From: Spirodela intermedia
Lineage: Eukaryota > Streptophyta > Magnoliopsida > Alismatales > Araceae
Length of the DNA: 64,000 bases
Assembly (NCBI GenBank): GCA_902729315.2
Contig: LR746267.1
Span: 8,372,424-8,436,423 of the forward strand
Direction: 5' to 3'
Each line of letters starts with the position of its first letter. The stretch's first letter is position 1. Of the stretch, positions 1 to 10,560 are shown one piece after another. The notes below the pieces were generated by a model. The model was given only the letters and a program-made list of their open reading frames with translations, ran no database searches and was not told the DNA's origin. Position numbers and translations under genes: made by a program.

Positions 1-543
1 ATCAATTCTTAATAAAGTCATGGTAAATGTTATCAACAAAAATATCCAGAAAAAATGCAGAGTATTCGGGATCAAAGAATCCTTATCGAGACCACACAAT
101 CCTGGAATTCGGTCATAGATAGCTAGAGCTTCACCACTCATTTTAGCAGTTCCATCAGAAAACAATCCGCTGAACATTGTACTCAGTTCGATTATCAAAA
201 GATACATCCAAGAAGTCAAGTCAAATTGAAAAAGCACCCGCTAATTCAAACAGAGGAAGATGTGAACATATACTCGATCCACAATTAGCACATACTCGAG
301 TAAGTATGAATACATTCATGGGATACTTCAACATCATTGTATTCCTATTTCGTAAATAAAACTAGAACTCTACAATTAACACGCAGAAAAAATGTAGGAC
401 AACGTGAAAGTTTCAGAAATGCGAGATAATCATATGTTGAATGCTTTTAAGAACAGTATGAATCAAGCATAGTGAAAAGAAGTCCCGAAAAAGCTGATTC
501 AAAAGCTCGAGAACTTGATGAGAAGATGGATCAAAAACGTAAT
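1..543. other. Unresolved 3' region of the MBD gene
   Basis: No gene can be defined here. On the minus strand, downstream of the MBD exons, an acceptor-like site lies at 545-547. It is followed by about 27 open codons that begin NYVFDPSS, which would continue an MBD fold (consensus YVDPSSG). After those residues the expected K-F-S-K-EV pattern does not appear and a stop follows. The gene may end in decay here, or it may have exons I could not see. A second minus-strand open stretch near 1-170 has no recognisable domain. Confidence 0.3.
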
Positions 544-978
544 TCTGAAAATCAAAAGGCAGCCAAAAATGTTGCAGTCATTGAAATCCATGACAAACAA
601 GAAGTGAGCCATACACAAGTAGTTCATAGATTCATTAGGCAGCTCAACATCCAAACGAACACAAAATCAAGAAGGATTCATTTCCATTCTAGCAAAGGAA
701 AATTTCTAACTGAGAGAGATTGCTGCATGGTCAAGAAGAAAAAATCTACCAGCCTTATGTACTAAAAATTGCCTAAAAGTTTAACAGGTGACATTAAAGC
801 TGGGCATATAAAATTTGTGTAAATTGTTAAGAAATTTACCAAGGTCTTTTGATTGAGTTTACACATCCACAACCACTAACAATAGCCAAAAGGACATTTA
901 GCCATAAATTTCATGCAAATAGAAAAAAAACATAAAATGAATGTGGTTCGCGTTGACCACCATGTAAAGTCACAACAC

Positions 979-2377
979 CTTGTACTTCTTTCCAGCTTTT
1001 GTACCACTCTTGCGGGTTTTGATTTCTAAAATCCATCCAGAAGGCAGCCATATTGGTGAGATCTGATTCCCCACTACGTCCTAAATTGATAAATAAATAA
1101 TAAATTAATGTCACGAACTTCATTTTAAAAAACATAAAATAAAGAGAGTATCAAGAAACGAAAGACTTACACTGCGTTTAGCTTCCTCACAGATGGTCTT
1201 TACAGCCTCAATGGCGTCAGAACTTTCAAAGTTAAGATAGTGCAAAACCTCATCTCTAGATCTGAAGGTGCGTCTGGACACTGGTGAGACATAAGACTGA
1301 AAAGAAAGTGCTGATATTTAGCATGATTACTCCCAAGATTCAAGAAGAAAAATAAAATATCAGACATTCATAGAATCCACTGATAAATTTGACCAAATAT
1401 TTGATGTTCTATACAAAAAAAAATTGCAAATGGTGATGCAAGTGGAACTTGGCTGCCAATTTATCAATTAATCTTGCAACACAACTGGTTCAGGTTATGT
1501 ACACGTGTACAAACTTAATACTCAAGTGCATAATCCGAAACCCTAGGTGTGGAAACAGAGCAAACTGGGCTGAAGTGTATAATAGGAAATGAGACTGTAA
1601 TCAGATCATAGGTTATTCCTAACTAAGTATAAGTTCTTCAATCCTCGTCCTCGTCTGCTGTTTCTACTCTAGGAAAAGAAGCTTCCAAGTGCATAACTCT
1701 CACTTGTCAACTATTCTCCACATACAGATATTTCGAGTTCGCTTGTGTAAGGCAAGAATTATCAGCGGAATTGAAATAATGATTCTGTACAAGTCAAGTG
1801 ATCTCAGACGTTAGGTGGAACCACACGGAGTACAACTCTAAATAAAAAAATCAGGGAATGGTGTTCCCTGGCACTTGGAATTCGTTGGAAGTAGACAGAT
1901 GCGTTTTCAACACTATGACACAAGTTTAGCGTATGACTCAACTAGGATTCAAGATGGACAGGACAGAGCGATAGCATCGACTGCCGCTGGGTAAGCATTG
2001 GAACAAAGACGGTGCTTCTCTCCATTTCCCCTTTAAATTTCTTCGTATTTCCCCAACTGGAAACCAACGGCGAAAGCGCCAAAAATAAAATGCCTAGAGA
2101 TTCCTGTGGGTAGGGCCACAGCTCCCTCATCCTCAGAGTTAAGGACACCTAAGCATAGAGAATAAGAACACGGAGACAGACCGCGGATACCTCCCTCAGA
2201 TGAGAAGTTAGTGATTACCAGATCAACAATTCCGTCCTTGCGACTTACAGTCTTCATGATCCAGCCGTCCGGCAGCCACTCCGGAAGCTCAGGCGACGCT
2301 ACGCCGTTGTCCATCTGGCCCCGAGTCGACACCCGATCGGGCGATCCCGAGCCAATCTTCAACGAACGTAATACCAC
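979..2377 (-). CDS. Methyl-CpG-binding domain (MBD) protein, 5' part, three exons
   Basis: Plant MBD proteins bind DNA in the nucleus, often at methylated CpG, and recruit chromatin factors. Three minus-strand exons join in frame: 2377-2219, 1296-1171 and 1080-979, each with AG acceptors and GT donors. Exon 1 holds the first MBD signature, ELPEWLPDGW then KDGIVDL. Exon 2 continues it with SYVSPVSRRTFRSRDEVLHY. Exon 3 opens a second MBD, PIWLPSGWILEIKTRKSGTK, and stops at the codons for KYK, where the next exon should supply the Y-x-DP half. The ATG at 2377 gives MVLRSLKIG; an in-frame ATG at 2314 (MDNGVASPEL) looks more like the usual start of this family. Two MBDs in one protein suggests an MBD13-like type. 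The 3' exons are not established, so the gene may be incomplete or decayed. Confidence 0.72.
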
Positions 2378-2489
2378 CTTTCTCCGCCTTTCTGAGTCTC
2401 CTGCGCTCCTTTCTCAGCAACCCCGCTGAGAGCGCCACCACAGAACGCGCGTACCAACGAGCCCCACCAAGATCCGCGATGATGAGCAT

Positions 2490-3000
2490 CTGCCGAACAA
2501 CAGGCAGTTCAGAGTTCAGAGAGATAAACCCTGCGAAGCCTCGATTCTATTGAATGCTCCCCTGTCGTCCACCACCCGCGCTTGCGTTTATTACATACAA
2601 AACGTTAACCTCGTTCCGACTAATTAACCTTAAAACCTCGATTTAAAACAAATGCCATTAAATGCTCCTCCATTTTAGGAAACGCTTCCCGCCGTCGGTC
2701 TGCCAACGGTCATCAGTAGGCCTTGGCAGTCCAGAACATCACAACCATTCAGTTTCCATCGGACGGTTTGCAGGGAAGCGAGTTCCCGAGGGAAATGATG
2801 GCCCCTATGCACCCAATCCTCTGAGGCCCGGCAATGCGGCGGGTATCCATCAGTATCTTGGACACGACGGCGGAGCTATGTCGTTGGCGGCGACCCTGCC
2901 TCATCCACAGCCTCAAGATGGAGGTACGAGCAGGGGGAGACGGCAGTGGCGTCACTGCATTGCAAGAAGATCGCAGAGGTGTAGATGAGAAGAGGGGTTA
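2490..3000. other. Intergenic region upstream of the MBD gene
   Basis: This lies just upstream of the minus-strand MBD start and probably contains its promoter and 5' leader. Open frames of about 70-108 codons exist on both strands of the GC-richer part (2660-2990). Neither shows a known domain, and each is the complement of the other. I see no gene. Confidence 0.4.
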
Positions 3001-3061
3001 GAGGTTTTCTCCCGGCAGCCCTCCCCTCGTCCTTCCTTTTCCGCCTCCTATCGCGGCAGCG

Positions 3062-3367
3062 ATGGCACGCTCGAGTGCCGCCGCAAAAGAGAGGAGGCCC
3101 TACTCCTTCAAGGTCTTTATGTCCGACTGCAGCTCCAAGCGACTGGCACGTCCTCTCTCTCTCTCTCCCTCCTCGATCCTGCTCTTTCTCATTGGAAGGG
3201 TTTATGGAAGGGCGACGGTGGCGGCTTCAGACGATTCTCTTCCGGCTTCTAGTTTTCCTTTGGAAGTGATGGAAACCTCTAGGCTTGACTGGATAATGAG
3301 ATTCCTCGTCCCTGTTCGTTTACTTCTTTCTACTCTCTGTCTCTCTCTCGTAGGCGATCCCTTCTGA
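3062..3367 (+). CDS. Hypothetical ORF with weak B3-domain resemblance
   Basis: This is a 101-codon open frame starting at ATG with MARSSAAAKERR. Residues 12-28 (RPYSFKVFMSDCSSKRL) resemble the first strand of plant B3 DNA-binding domains of the REM type, where a pattern like RPHFFKV...SSxRL is common. A later stretch, GRVYGRATVAASDD, loosely resembles the next B3 strand. Between them lies a CT-rich tract encoding a non-B3 segment, and nothing after about residue 70 is B3-like. It could be a decayed B3 fragment or chance. The GC-rich CT tract could also simply be a leader. No intron solution of plausible length was found. Confidence 0.25.
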   Translation: MARSSAAAKERRPYSFKVFMSDCSSKRLARPLSLSPSSILLFLIGRVYGRATVAASDDSLPASSFPLEVMETSRLDWIMRFLVPVRLLLSTLCLSLVGDPF

Positions 3368-3601
3368 TTTCTGCGAGCACATCGAGCCGAACATAAATCG
3401 CCGCATCTATCCATCAGTCTCTTCGATGGTCTGTAAAGAAAATTTACCCTATTAAAAATAAAATTAAATATTGGATATTCGGTGAGATCCACGCCATCTC
3501 ACACGAACCTACACGCCCGGATTGGTCATTAGAACAGCCCCTGATATCAACATACCCAATAGAAATGTGGATTCCTATAGGCAAAGAAATCAGTACAAAT
3601 T

Positions 3602-6600
3602 TTAATTACGAGGTCTACATGCTGGACGTATAATCCTGGTAATTTGGTTGTGTTGGAAGAGAAGCTCTGAAATGGGCCTCTCGCTGACTGGTATGCACTT
3701 GACCACCCAGGCGATGGGCCACGAGAGAAGTCCTATCCCAAGGCAGAAGGCCCACTCGCCCCAGTTTAGCCTCTGGGTGCCCGCAAATCTCTTCATGAAC
3801 TCCACCATCACCACCTGCAGGATCAGCGTGAATGCTACGATGCCCAGGAAGAGCCTGCTCTTGAGGATGCCCTCGAAGACGTTCTTCTTCTCCAGCCTCC
3901 TGGCGTTGAACTCGTTGAAGATCTGGCAGAGGACGAAGGTGTTGAAGATGAGGGTGTTCTTCACCTTGTCGCTGACCCCGAAGATGGATTTCCCCCTGAA
4001 CTGGAGGAGGAGAAGGACGGCGATCTGAAAGAGGGCCTGGGCTAGGAGGTTTCGCCACATGATGTTGGTGATCAGAGGGGCGGTCCGGCCGACGGGGGGC
4101 TTTCCAGCGAGCTCCCTGGTGGGGCGCTCCGTGGCCAGGGCGAGGGCTCCGAGGGTGTCCATGATGAGGTTCACCCAGAGGAGCTGGACGGTCGTCAGGG
4201 GGACCTCGCCGGAGGAGACCGCGGCGACGAAGTTGATGACCAGGGCGGCGACGTTCACCGTCAGCTGGAACTGGATGAACTTCTGGATGTTGCTGTAGAC
4301 GCACCGGCCCCACATGAGGACCGTTGCGACGGAGGCGAAGTTGTCGTCGAGGACGACGATGTCGGCGCTCTGCTTGGCGACCTCGGTGCCCTGGACTCCC
4401 ATGGCGAGGCCCACGTCGGCTTCCTTCAGGGCGGGGGCGTCGTTCGTCCCGTCCCCGGTGACGGCGACGACGTGGTTTTTCCTTTTCAGGCACTGCACCA
4501 TCAGGAGTTTGTCGAAAGGGGAGGACCTCGCCATGACGCGGACGCCGTCGATCGCCGCCATCCTCTTCTCCGGCGAGTATCCCCGGAAGGTTTCCCCTTC
4601 TATCACCGCCCCCTCTGCATCTTCGTCTTCCGCCTGCAGGATCCCGCATTCAAAGGCGATGGCTTTGGCTGTAAAGACGTTGTCTCCGGTGATCATCTTC
4701 ACGGCGACTCCGGCCTCCCTGCAGGCGGCTACGGCCTCCCTTGCCCCAGGGCGGCATGGGTCCTTCAGGCCTAGCAGGCCCAGCAAAGTCAGCTCGTCTT
4801 CCTCGAGCTTCCCGCTGCTGCTGCCGCCGCCGTCGTCGTCTTCTCTGCTGCCGTCGAGTTTCAGGGGTTTGACGGCGAGAGCGATGCATCTGAGGCTTGC
4901 TGCCGCCATTCCTTCGATTGTCTTCTCCATTTGGGCTCTTCTGCCTGCGTCCAGCTCGCTCTGGGTGCCGTCGGAGTCGTAGCAGTAGGAGCAAGCGGCG
5001 AGGATCATCTCGGCGGCGCCCTTCCAGTGCACGAAGGTCGTCTTCCCATCCTCCCTGCTCCTCACCAGGGCGCCGCTGCGTTTCTTGTCTGAGTTGAAGG
5101 CTTCCACGGCGAGGATCTCCCAATGTCGCCGCAGCGCCACGTCGTCCATGCGCAGCTCCCTCGTAGCCCAAGCGAGGATGGCCTTCTCCGTCGGGCTGCC
5201 GGAGAACTCCGGCTCGGCGGAGGAGTCCGCCGCCCGGAAGACACTGCCAGTGGTGTTCAGGGCGACCCCCTGGCGCAGGAGTTCGAGCAGGCCATGGCCG
5301 ACACCGGTGAGATCGCCTCCCATCTCCTGTTGGCCTATCCAGACCTTGGTGACCTGCATCTGGTTCAACGTCAGGGTGCCCGTTTTGTCTGTGCAGACAG
5401 CAGTGACGGCGCCCATGGTCTCGCAGGCGGGGAGCTTCCTGACCATGGCCTTGTCTGCCATCATCCTCTTCATGGAGTAGGCGAGGGTGAGGGTCACCGC
5501 CAGTGGCAGCCCCTCGGGGATGGCGACCACCACGATGGTGACGGCATCGGAGACGATGCCCACCAGGGCGTTGGTCACGGTGTCGAAGGTGGCGCTCCGG
5601 CGATCGAACCTTGGCCGGCGGCCCTCGCTGGCGTTGGTGCTGCCGGTGAAGTAGCGGGCGAGGAGGACGGCGAGGACGATGGCCGCCACCGCCGTGCCGA
5701 TCTTGCCTATGGCGGCGGTGAGCCTCTGGAGTCGCTCCTGCAGCGGCGTGGGCTCGCCGGCATCGCGGCTGATGGAGCTCATCATCTCCCCCCAGGTGGT
5801 GTCCATGCCGACGGCGGTCGCGAGCATTCGGCCGTACCCGTCGGCGACCTTCGTGCCGGAGGTGAGGAAGGGCCTCCGGCGGCCGTCCACGGCGACATGG
5901 TCGCTCTCCCCTGTCATGCTGGACTCGTCCACCTGCAGGGAGTTACCGTCGAGGAAGAGCCCGTCGGCGGGGACCTGGTCCCCAATGCTGAGGCAGACGA
6001 TGTCGCCCACCACGACGTCGGAGATGGAGACCTCCCGCCGCCGGCCGTCCCGGACGACGCTGACCCGGATGTTGCTGCCACACTCCTCGGAAAGCCTGAA
6101 GAAGCGCCGCGCCTGCCGGAAGTTGCTGCAGGCGGAGACGAGGACGACCAGGAAGACGGCCAGGAAGATGCTCGCGCCGTCGTACCAGCCTTCCCTCACG
6201 CCGTGCTCCTTGATGCCGAACCCTAATGAGAGAGCGGCGCAGGCCAGGAGGATGAGGAGCATGGTGTCCCTCAGGGCTTCCCAGGCGAAGGACAGGAAGC
6301 TCCTCGCCGGCGGCCTCTCGTAGACATTCGACCCGAACAGCCGGCGCCGGAGCCGAAGACCGGCGTCGTCGCCGTCAACACCGCCCTCCCAGTCCGCCGC
6401 CAGCGACGAGGTGACCCCTTCGACACCCCCGAGCTCCCGGAGGCCGTCGTGGCTCTTCCCCTTGACGACCTCCGTCAGTTGCTTCACATCGACGAGCAAG
6501 AGCTTCCGCTCCAGAACCGCCTCGTCGGAGCTGCCCCCGCCCCCGCCGACGTCGACGTCGAGGGCAACGTGTTTTGTGCTCCGGCGGAGGGTCCCGGCCA

Positions 6601-6832
6601 CTCCCTTCCCCGCGAGCGAGGCGAGAGCCCTGAGAGAATAGACAGCAGCAAAGCCAGTGTGCCAACGCCTGAGCGGCTTGGTGGCGGCGGGCAGGGCGGA
6701 GAGCCCCCTCCGGAGGAGAACCCTGCAGGAGTAGACAGCGGTGAAGGCGCCGCGCCACCGCCGGCGCGACTTTCCGAGCGGGCGGGAGACGGAGAGAAGG
6801 AAAAAGGAGGCCGGGGAAGCGTCCGTGCCCAT
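3602..6832 (-). CDS. Autoinhibited P-type IIB Ca2+-ATPase (ACA12/13-like), intronless
   Basis: This is a calcium pump that exports Ca2+ from the cytosol across a membrane (plasma membrane in ACA12/13-type relatives), is activated by calmodulin and is powered by ATP. The ATG at 6832 (MGTDASPASF) gives 1076 residues; the frame is open to 7099, but the family starts close to the calmodulin site. In order: an N-terminal calmodulin-binding region (about 22-75, apparently doubled); membrane helices from about 190 and 216; the actuator motif MTGES near 304; PEGLPLAV near 437; the phosphorylation site DKTGTLT with Asp482; HWKGAAE near 604; TGDN near 713; GDGTNDAPAL near 791; then four or more C-terminal helices ending WVVKCIPV. 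All catalytic motifs are intact. The lack of introns matches Arabidopsis ACA12/ACA13. Codon use is strongly GC-biased, and residues near 675 include a D/G/S low-complexity run. Function is secure; exact subtype is inferred. Confidence 0.96.
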   Translation of the reverse strand: MGTDASPASFFLLSVSRPLGKSRRRWRGAFTAVYSCRVLLRRGLSALPAATKPLRRWHTGFAAVYSLRALASLAGKGVAGTLRRSTKHVALDVDVGGGGGSSDEAVLERKLLLVDVKQLTEVVKGKSHDGLRELGGVEGVTSSLAADWEGGVDGDDAGLRLRRRLFGSNVYERPPARSFLSFAWEALRDTMLLILLACAALSLGFGIKEHGVREGWYDGASIFLAVFLVVLVSACSNFRQARRFFRLSEECGSNIRVSVVRDGRRREVSISDVVVGDIVCLSIGDQVPADGLFLDGNSLQVDESSMTGESDHVAVDGRRRPFLTSGTKVADGYGRMLATAVGMDTTWGEMMSSISRDAGEPTPLQERLQRLTAAIGKIGTAVAAIVLAVLLARYFTGSTNASEGRRPRFDRRSATFDTVTNALVGIVSDAVTIVVVAIPEGLPLAVTLTLAYSMKRMMADKAMVRKLPACETMGAVTAVCTDKTGTLTLNQMQVTKVWIGQQEMGGDLTGVGHGLLELLRQGVALNTTGSVFRAADSSAEPEFSGSPTEKAILAWATRELRMDDVALRRHWEILAVEAFNSDKKRSGALVRSREDGKTTFVHWKGAAEMILAACSYCYDSDGTQSELDAGRRAQMEKTIEGMAAASLRCIALAVKPLKLDGSREDDDGGGSSSGKLEEDELTLLGLLGLKDPCRPGAREAVAACREAGVAVKMITGDNVFTAKAIAFECGILQAEDEDAEGAVIEGETFRGYSPEKRMAAIDGVRVMARSSPFDKLLMVQCLKRKNHVVAVTGDGTNDAPALKEADVGLAMGVQGTEVAKQSADIVVLDDNFASVATVLMWGRCVYSNIQKFIQFQLTVNVAALVINFVAAVSSGEVPLTTVQLLWVNLIMDTLGALALATERPTRELAGKPPVGRTAPLITNIMWRNLLAQALFQIAVLLLLQFRGKSIFGVSDKVKNTLIFNTFVLCQIFNEFNARRLEKKNVFEGILKSRLFLGIVAFTLILQVVMVEFMKRFAGTQRLNWGEWAFCLGIGLLSWPIAWVVKCIPVSERPISELLFQHNQITRIIRPACRPRN

Positions 6833-7099
6833 GGCTGCCCTCGCCGTGGACGACGACGTGCTCAAGTGAATGGGTGGTCTTCGACGCTTCGCTGATAGAG
6901 TTGCCGGTGCAGCGGCGTGTTCGTCGGAAGGACACCTGCGTCGGGGTTCTTGTAGTACACGGGGGACGCGTAAGCGGTGACGCGGTTCCGCCGCGTAGCT
7001 AAAAAGAGGTGCATCATGAAGCTTAGATGCGAAGAAATGGTGGGAAGTGGGCGAAGAAATAGAGGCGCATCTTCTTAGATGCGAAGAAGAAGTTATCAA

Positions 7100-10000
7100 C
7101 TGCCCATCAAAAAAATTTAATCGATTCTAGGCTAGTAAGAAGGGACCAGCAGCGAGAGAGAGATTCGTCTGTGATTCGACATTAAAGAGTACAAAATAAA
7201 TGGTATATATGTCTATAGAGATCTATAAATAGAAAGAGAGGAGAGAGAGAGAGAGAGGGACAGAACCTGCGTGAGGACAAACGCCTGTTGACGAGGGTAA
7301 CCATCTAGACGGCTGAGTGCGTGACCCCACGCCATCATACTACAACCTCGTCATCAACTTGCCGAAAGTTGTATTTTCAAATCAAATAACTTGATAATTT
7401 TTCTATTAGTCTTTATTGACATCATTCTAGGCATGTATTTGATAAAAGGGTGCCACCAGACTAAGTTATATTTAGATGACTGGATAATTTCCTTCTTAAA
7501 AGCATCCAAGAAAGTAGCCTTCACCGTGGAGCCATTGAAACCCAGCACAACTTAAACTTCAAATGTTGGTAAATTCTCTATATAAAGGCGAAGCTTATTT
7601 CGAATTATTCAAACTCAATCCCATTAAGTAGGAGGAGTCCTTAAGACACTTGACCACCCACCAAGTTATAACAACATTTTTCACATGTGTTCATAGATAT
7701 CACCGGCCTTTCATTAATTTGCAGTCAAGAACATCGAATTATACTGAAATCAAGGAATAAGACCATCTAATTAAGATCGTTCTAATACCCCCACTTTCAA
7801 AAGATGAAACTTGAGAAATAGGTGACCGAAATAATTTGTATAGGTTGTAGCAGCCTTGTGCATAAAAAACATGTTGCTAGCTTTCAATATGGTGCATGTG
7901 AGGGGCCCAACCTTGTTGCACACCATTATAGAGGAAGATGATTATATAGGACAATGTGGAGAAGGTTGTCAAGTTCTTGACATTAAGGACCCCAAAGTCA
8001 CCCTTCTCTTGAATAGTTCTACATCCTCGTTTCCTCTTTCCTCTTTCTCTATGTTGGTCCATATGCACTTATTTCAATAACTTCAAATTGTAAAAATACT
8101 TGGCTTCAAGAATCTTCAACATTTAAAAGTAGTTGAACCTTGACTATTGTCACTACTATCAAGACAATGATATCCCCATTGTGACATCTACATTGGTGCA
8201 TATAGTCAGCTATAGGAGCTTGTCATTTGGACCAAGCGATGGTAATGACGATAGAGGTCAAATTCTTGTTTATGTTCCTCTTATAATCACTTTTACCAAA
8301 AAAAAGTCTTCATAAATTGTAATAGGCTATTTTTCTCCTTCATCTTAATCACTTGAACAATACCCTTAGAGTTTTCCTTAGAATCTTCAACACACAATAG
8401 AGTTCTTAACCTAGTATGTATTAGAGGTTGAGGTATTAGATTTAGTTCGTTTCATTTGATTTATTGTGACTATTTATACGGAAATAATTTATTTTTTCAA
8501 GCAAACAATAGGTAACCACAACATAGCAAGGTTAATGAGTAAATCGACAAAAGCAATATTAAGTTCCACTTAAGTCAACAATGGTGAGTGATGTTCTTTT
8601 GTGCCCCAAGTGGACTTGCTCTCAACAATGTCTTTAAGGTTCTTTATATTATAAAAGTTTTCTCAAATAGGTTATTTCCAATATCTTAAGATTTCAACAT
8701 CTCTTCACCATCAATCTCTCTCTCTATTTCATTATGTCTTATTGTTAGCCTCAACATATACATCAAACCATCAACTTTAATAAATTACACACCATGCTCA
8801 AATACCTTCTATGTACCATAAGGACATGAATAATAAAATGAATAGACAGGATTAGACTTGAGAAAAAGATATAAATGTGATAAGAAGATACTTACACTAT
8901 ATGATTGTAATGAAATTACTATATGTAATAGAACTTCATAAATGTCAAAGTAAATGTGGTTATTAAGGTTCTAGGGAATCGTAGTTGAGGTTCATGATTC
9001 AAGATAGTAACTATATGATCATTAATGATGTTAAATTTAATATTAACTATAGTTTTTCTCAATACCGTACTAATATCTAATGGAGGGTCAAATATTTTTT
9101 TAGAGGTCACTTGATACTCTCTTGAATATTATTTTTGAACTCTATCATTCTATGATGACAAAAAGTATTTATTTTCACTAGTAGAGAGTTATAATTAATT
9201 TGTCTTCTACAATTAAAGTTGAAGAAGTTGACTTTGTTATTTGTAGTTATATTTTCTTATGAACACAAGGTTATGCATAGCATTATACTTCTTATTAGGA
9301 CTTAAACACAATATAATCCAACAAGAGATTTATTCATTTTCTTCATCACCATTTGGGTTATATTTATTTATATTAAAATATTTAAGAATTTATTTCATTA
9401 TTTTATATAGCATTGAGTTTCAAGTAGTTAGGTCAATTTACTTGCCAAATTTCATGATGGTTTAAGTTTTTAGTACCTTACATATCAAAATATGCAAGTA
9501 ATGAGATGACAATCCCTATTTTTTTAAGAAACTTATGACTTTTATAGTTCCCCTAGTCAATAATATTTTTAAAAAAGTAAAACCTGACTTACTTACAAAT
9601 GAACTTCATTCACATCACAATTGTTGTTGATTCCAATCAGTCAACTATCTATTACTTTGACATGAACATGTGACCTGATCATCTCAAGTGTTGTGTCTAT
9701 CAAGATGGGTCTCTCTAGAAGATGAACACTCAAGTTATCTTTTGGGGCAGCCAAGTCTCACCAAGATATGTAACTTTGACTCTCAATTTGTAATGTGAAT
9801 GTAAATTATTTTTGTTATCTTCTTCATATTATTTTAAAATTTATTAATTGGGGATATTTCACTAGAACTTGATGTAATCGTATTTGTATAGGTTGACATG
9901 AAGGAGCTTGGTGAAGCACTTCACTCTACAAAATAAATGCTAGAACCATTAGCCTCTTGGGTTAGATGTTTTCTCTCAACGGTGGCCACGTTCTTCCTTA

Positions 10001-10550
10001 AAAGCCGAGCAATAGTGCCTCATATTTTTAAAGAATATAAAAAACAAATGATGCTACTAAAAAGAAAAAGGAAATAATCTGCTTGCAGGTTGATGAGATG
10101 CAGAACGTTGGATCCGATCTAGCAAAGGTTGTATGCACGGAGAGCTTATTAATTGAAGAGTTGGAGACCTTTCGACTGGGGCACATAGCTTGGCCAGCTG
10201 ACGCTGCCCCGCCGGTACCGCCTCCCCAACATCAAGGCCTTCACCGGCTGAAGCCATGGTCAACCTACGGCGTCACCTGGTACCGTCACGCTCACCCAGC
10301 TCAAGGAGACGACCGGACCTCTAATGACTGACGCTACAACTATGAAGGTACTATTTGCTAAAGTCTTTCTCGAAATGACAAAAAAAATAAAAATAAGCAA
10401 TAAGTTCTTCCTACGTACGCAAAGTCATATGGGGCACAAAATTATACACGGCGCATAACCCTTGGATCATTGTTTCAGAATTATTCGATTGAAAAAATAA
10501 CTAAAATTGAAACATATTACGTCTCTGTGTAAACGGTAAAATGGAAACTT
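7100..10550. other. AT-rich intergenic region, no recognisable gene
   Basis: The first 250 bases are presumably the promoter and leader of the minus-strand Ca2+-ATPase and include a short GA tract near 7237-7258. From about 7350 to 8090 the minus strand has several open stretches in different frames with coding-like composition but many stops. They look like an old decayed element that I cannot name. From 8100 to 10050 the sequence is AT-rich with frequent stops in all frames. An 82-codon plus-strand frame at 10083-10331 has no recognised domain. Confidence 0.45.
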
Positions 10551-10560
10551 GGGAGATGAA

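Noticed and set aside
472-765. Lys/Glu-rich plus-strand frame of 97 codons
   Set aside because: It lacks an ATG at its start, shows no domain and overlaps the strand opposite a possible MBD gene exon.
5123-6226. Plus-strand open frame of 367 codons
   Set aside because: It is antisense to the Ca2+-ATPase in GC-rich DNA, where stop codons are rare on both strands. Its composition is runs of Gly/Asp/His with no domain.
7224-7232. TATAAATAG, a strong TATA-box match on the plus strand
   Set aside because: It points away from the Ca2+-ATPase (minus strand), and no plus-strand gene follows within reach.
7877-8068. Minus-strand frame of 63 codons with basic and hydrophobic parts
   Set aside because: It has no recognisable domain and is surrounded by stops. 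It may be transposon debris but cannot be assigned.
10083-10331. 82-codon plus-strand frame considered as the N-terminal part of the OPT gene
   Set aside because: It does not resemble the N-terminal region of OPT proteins and no other family is recognised.
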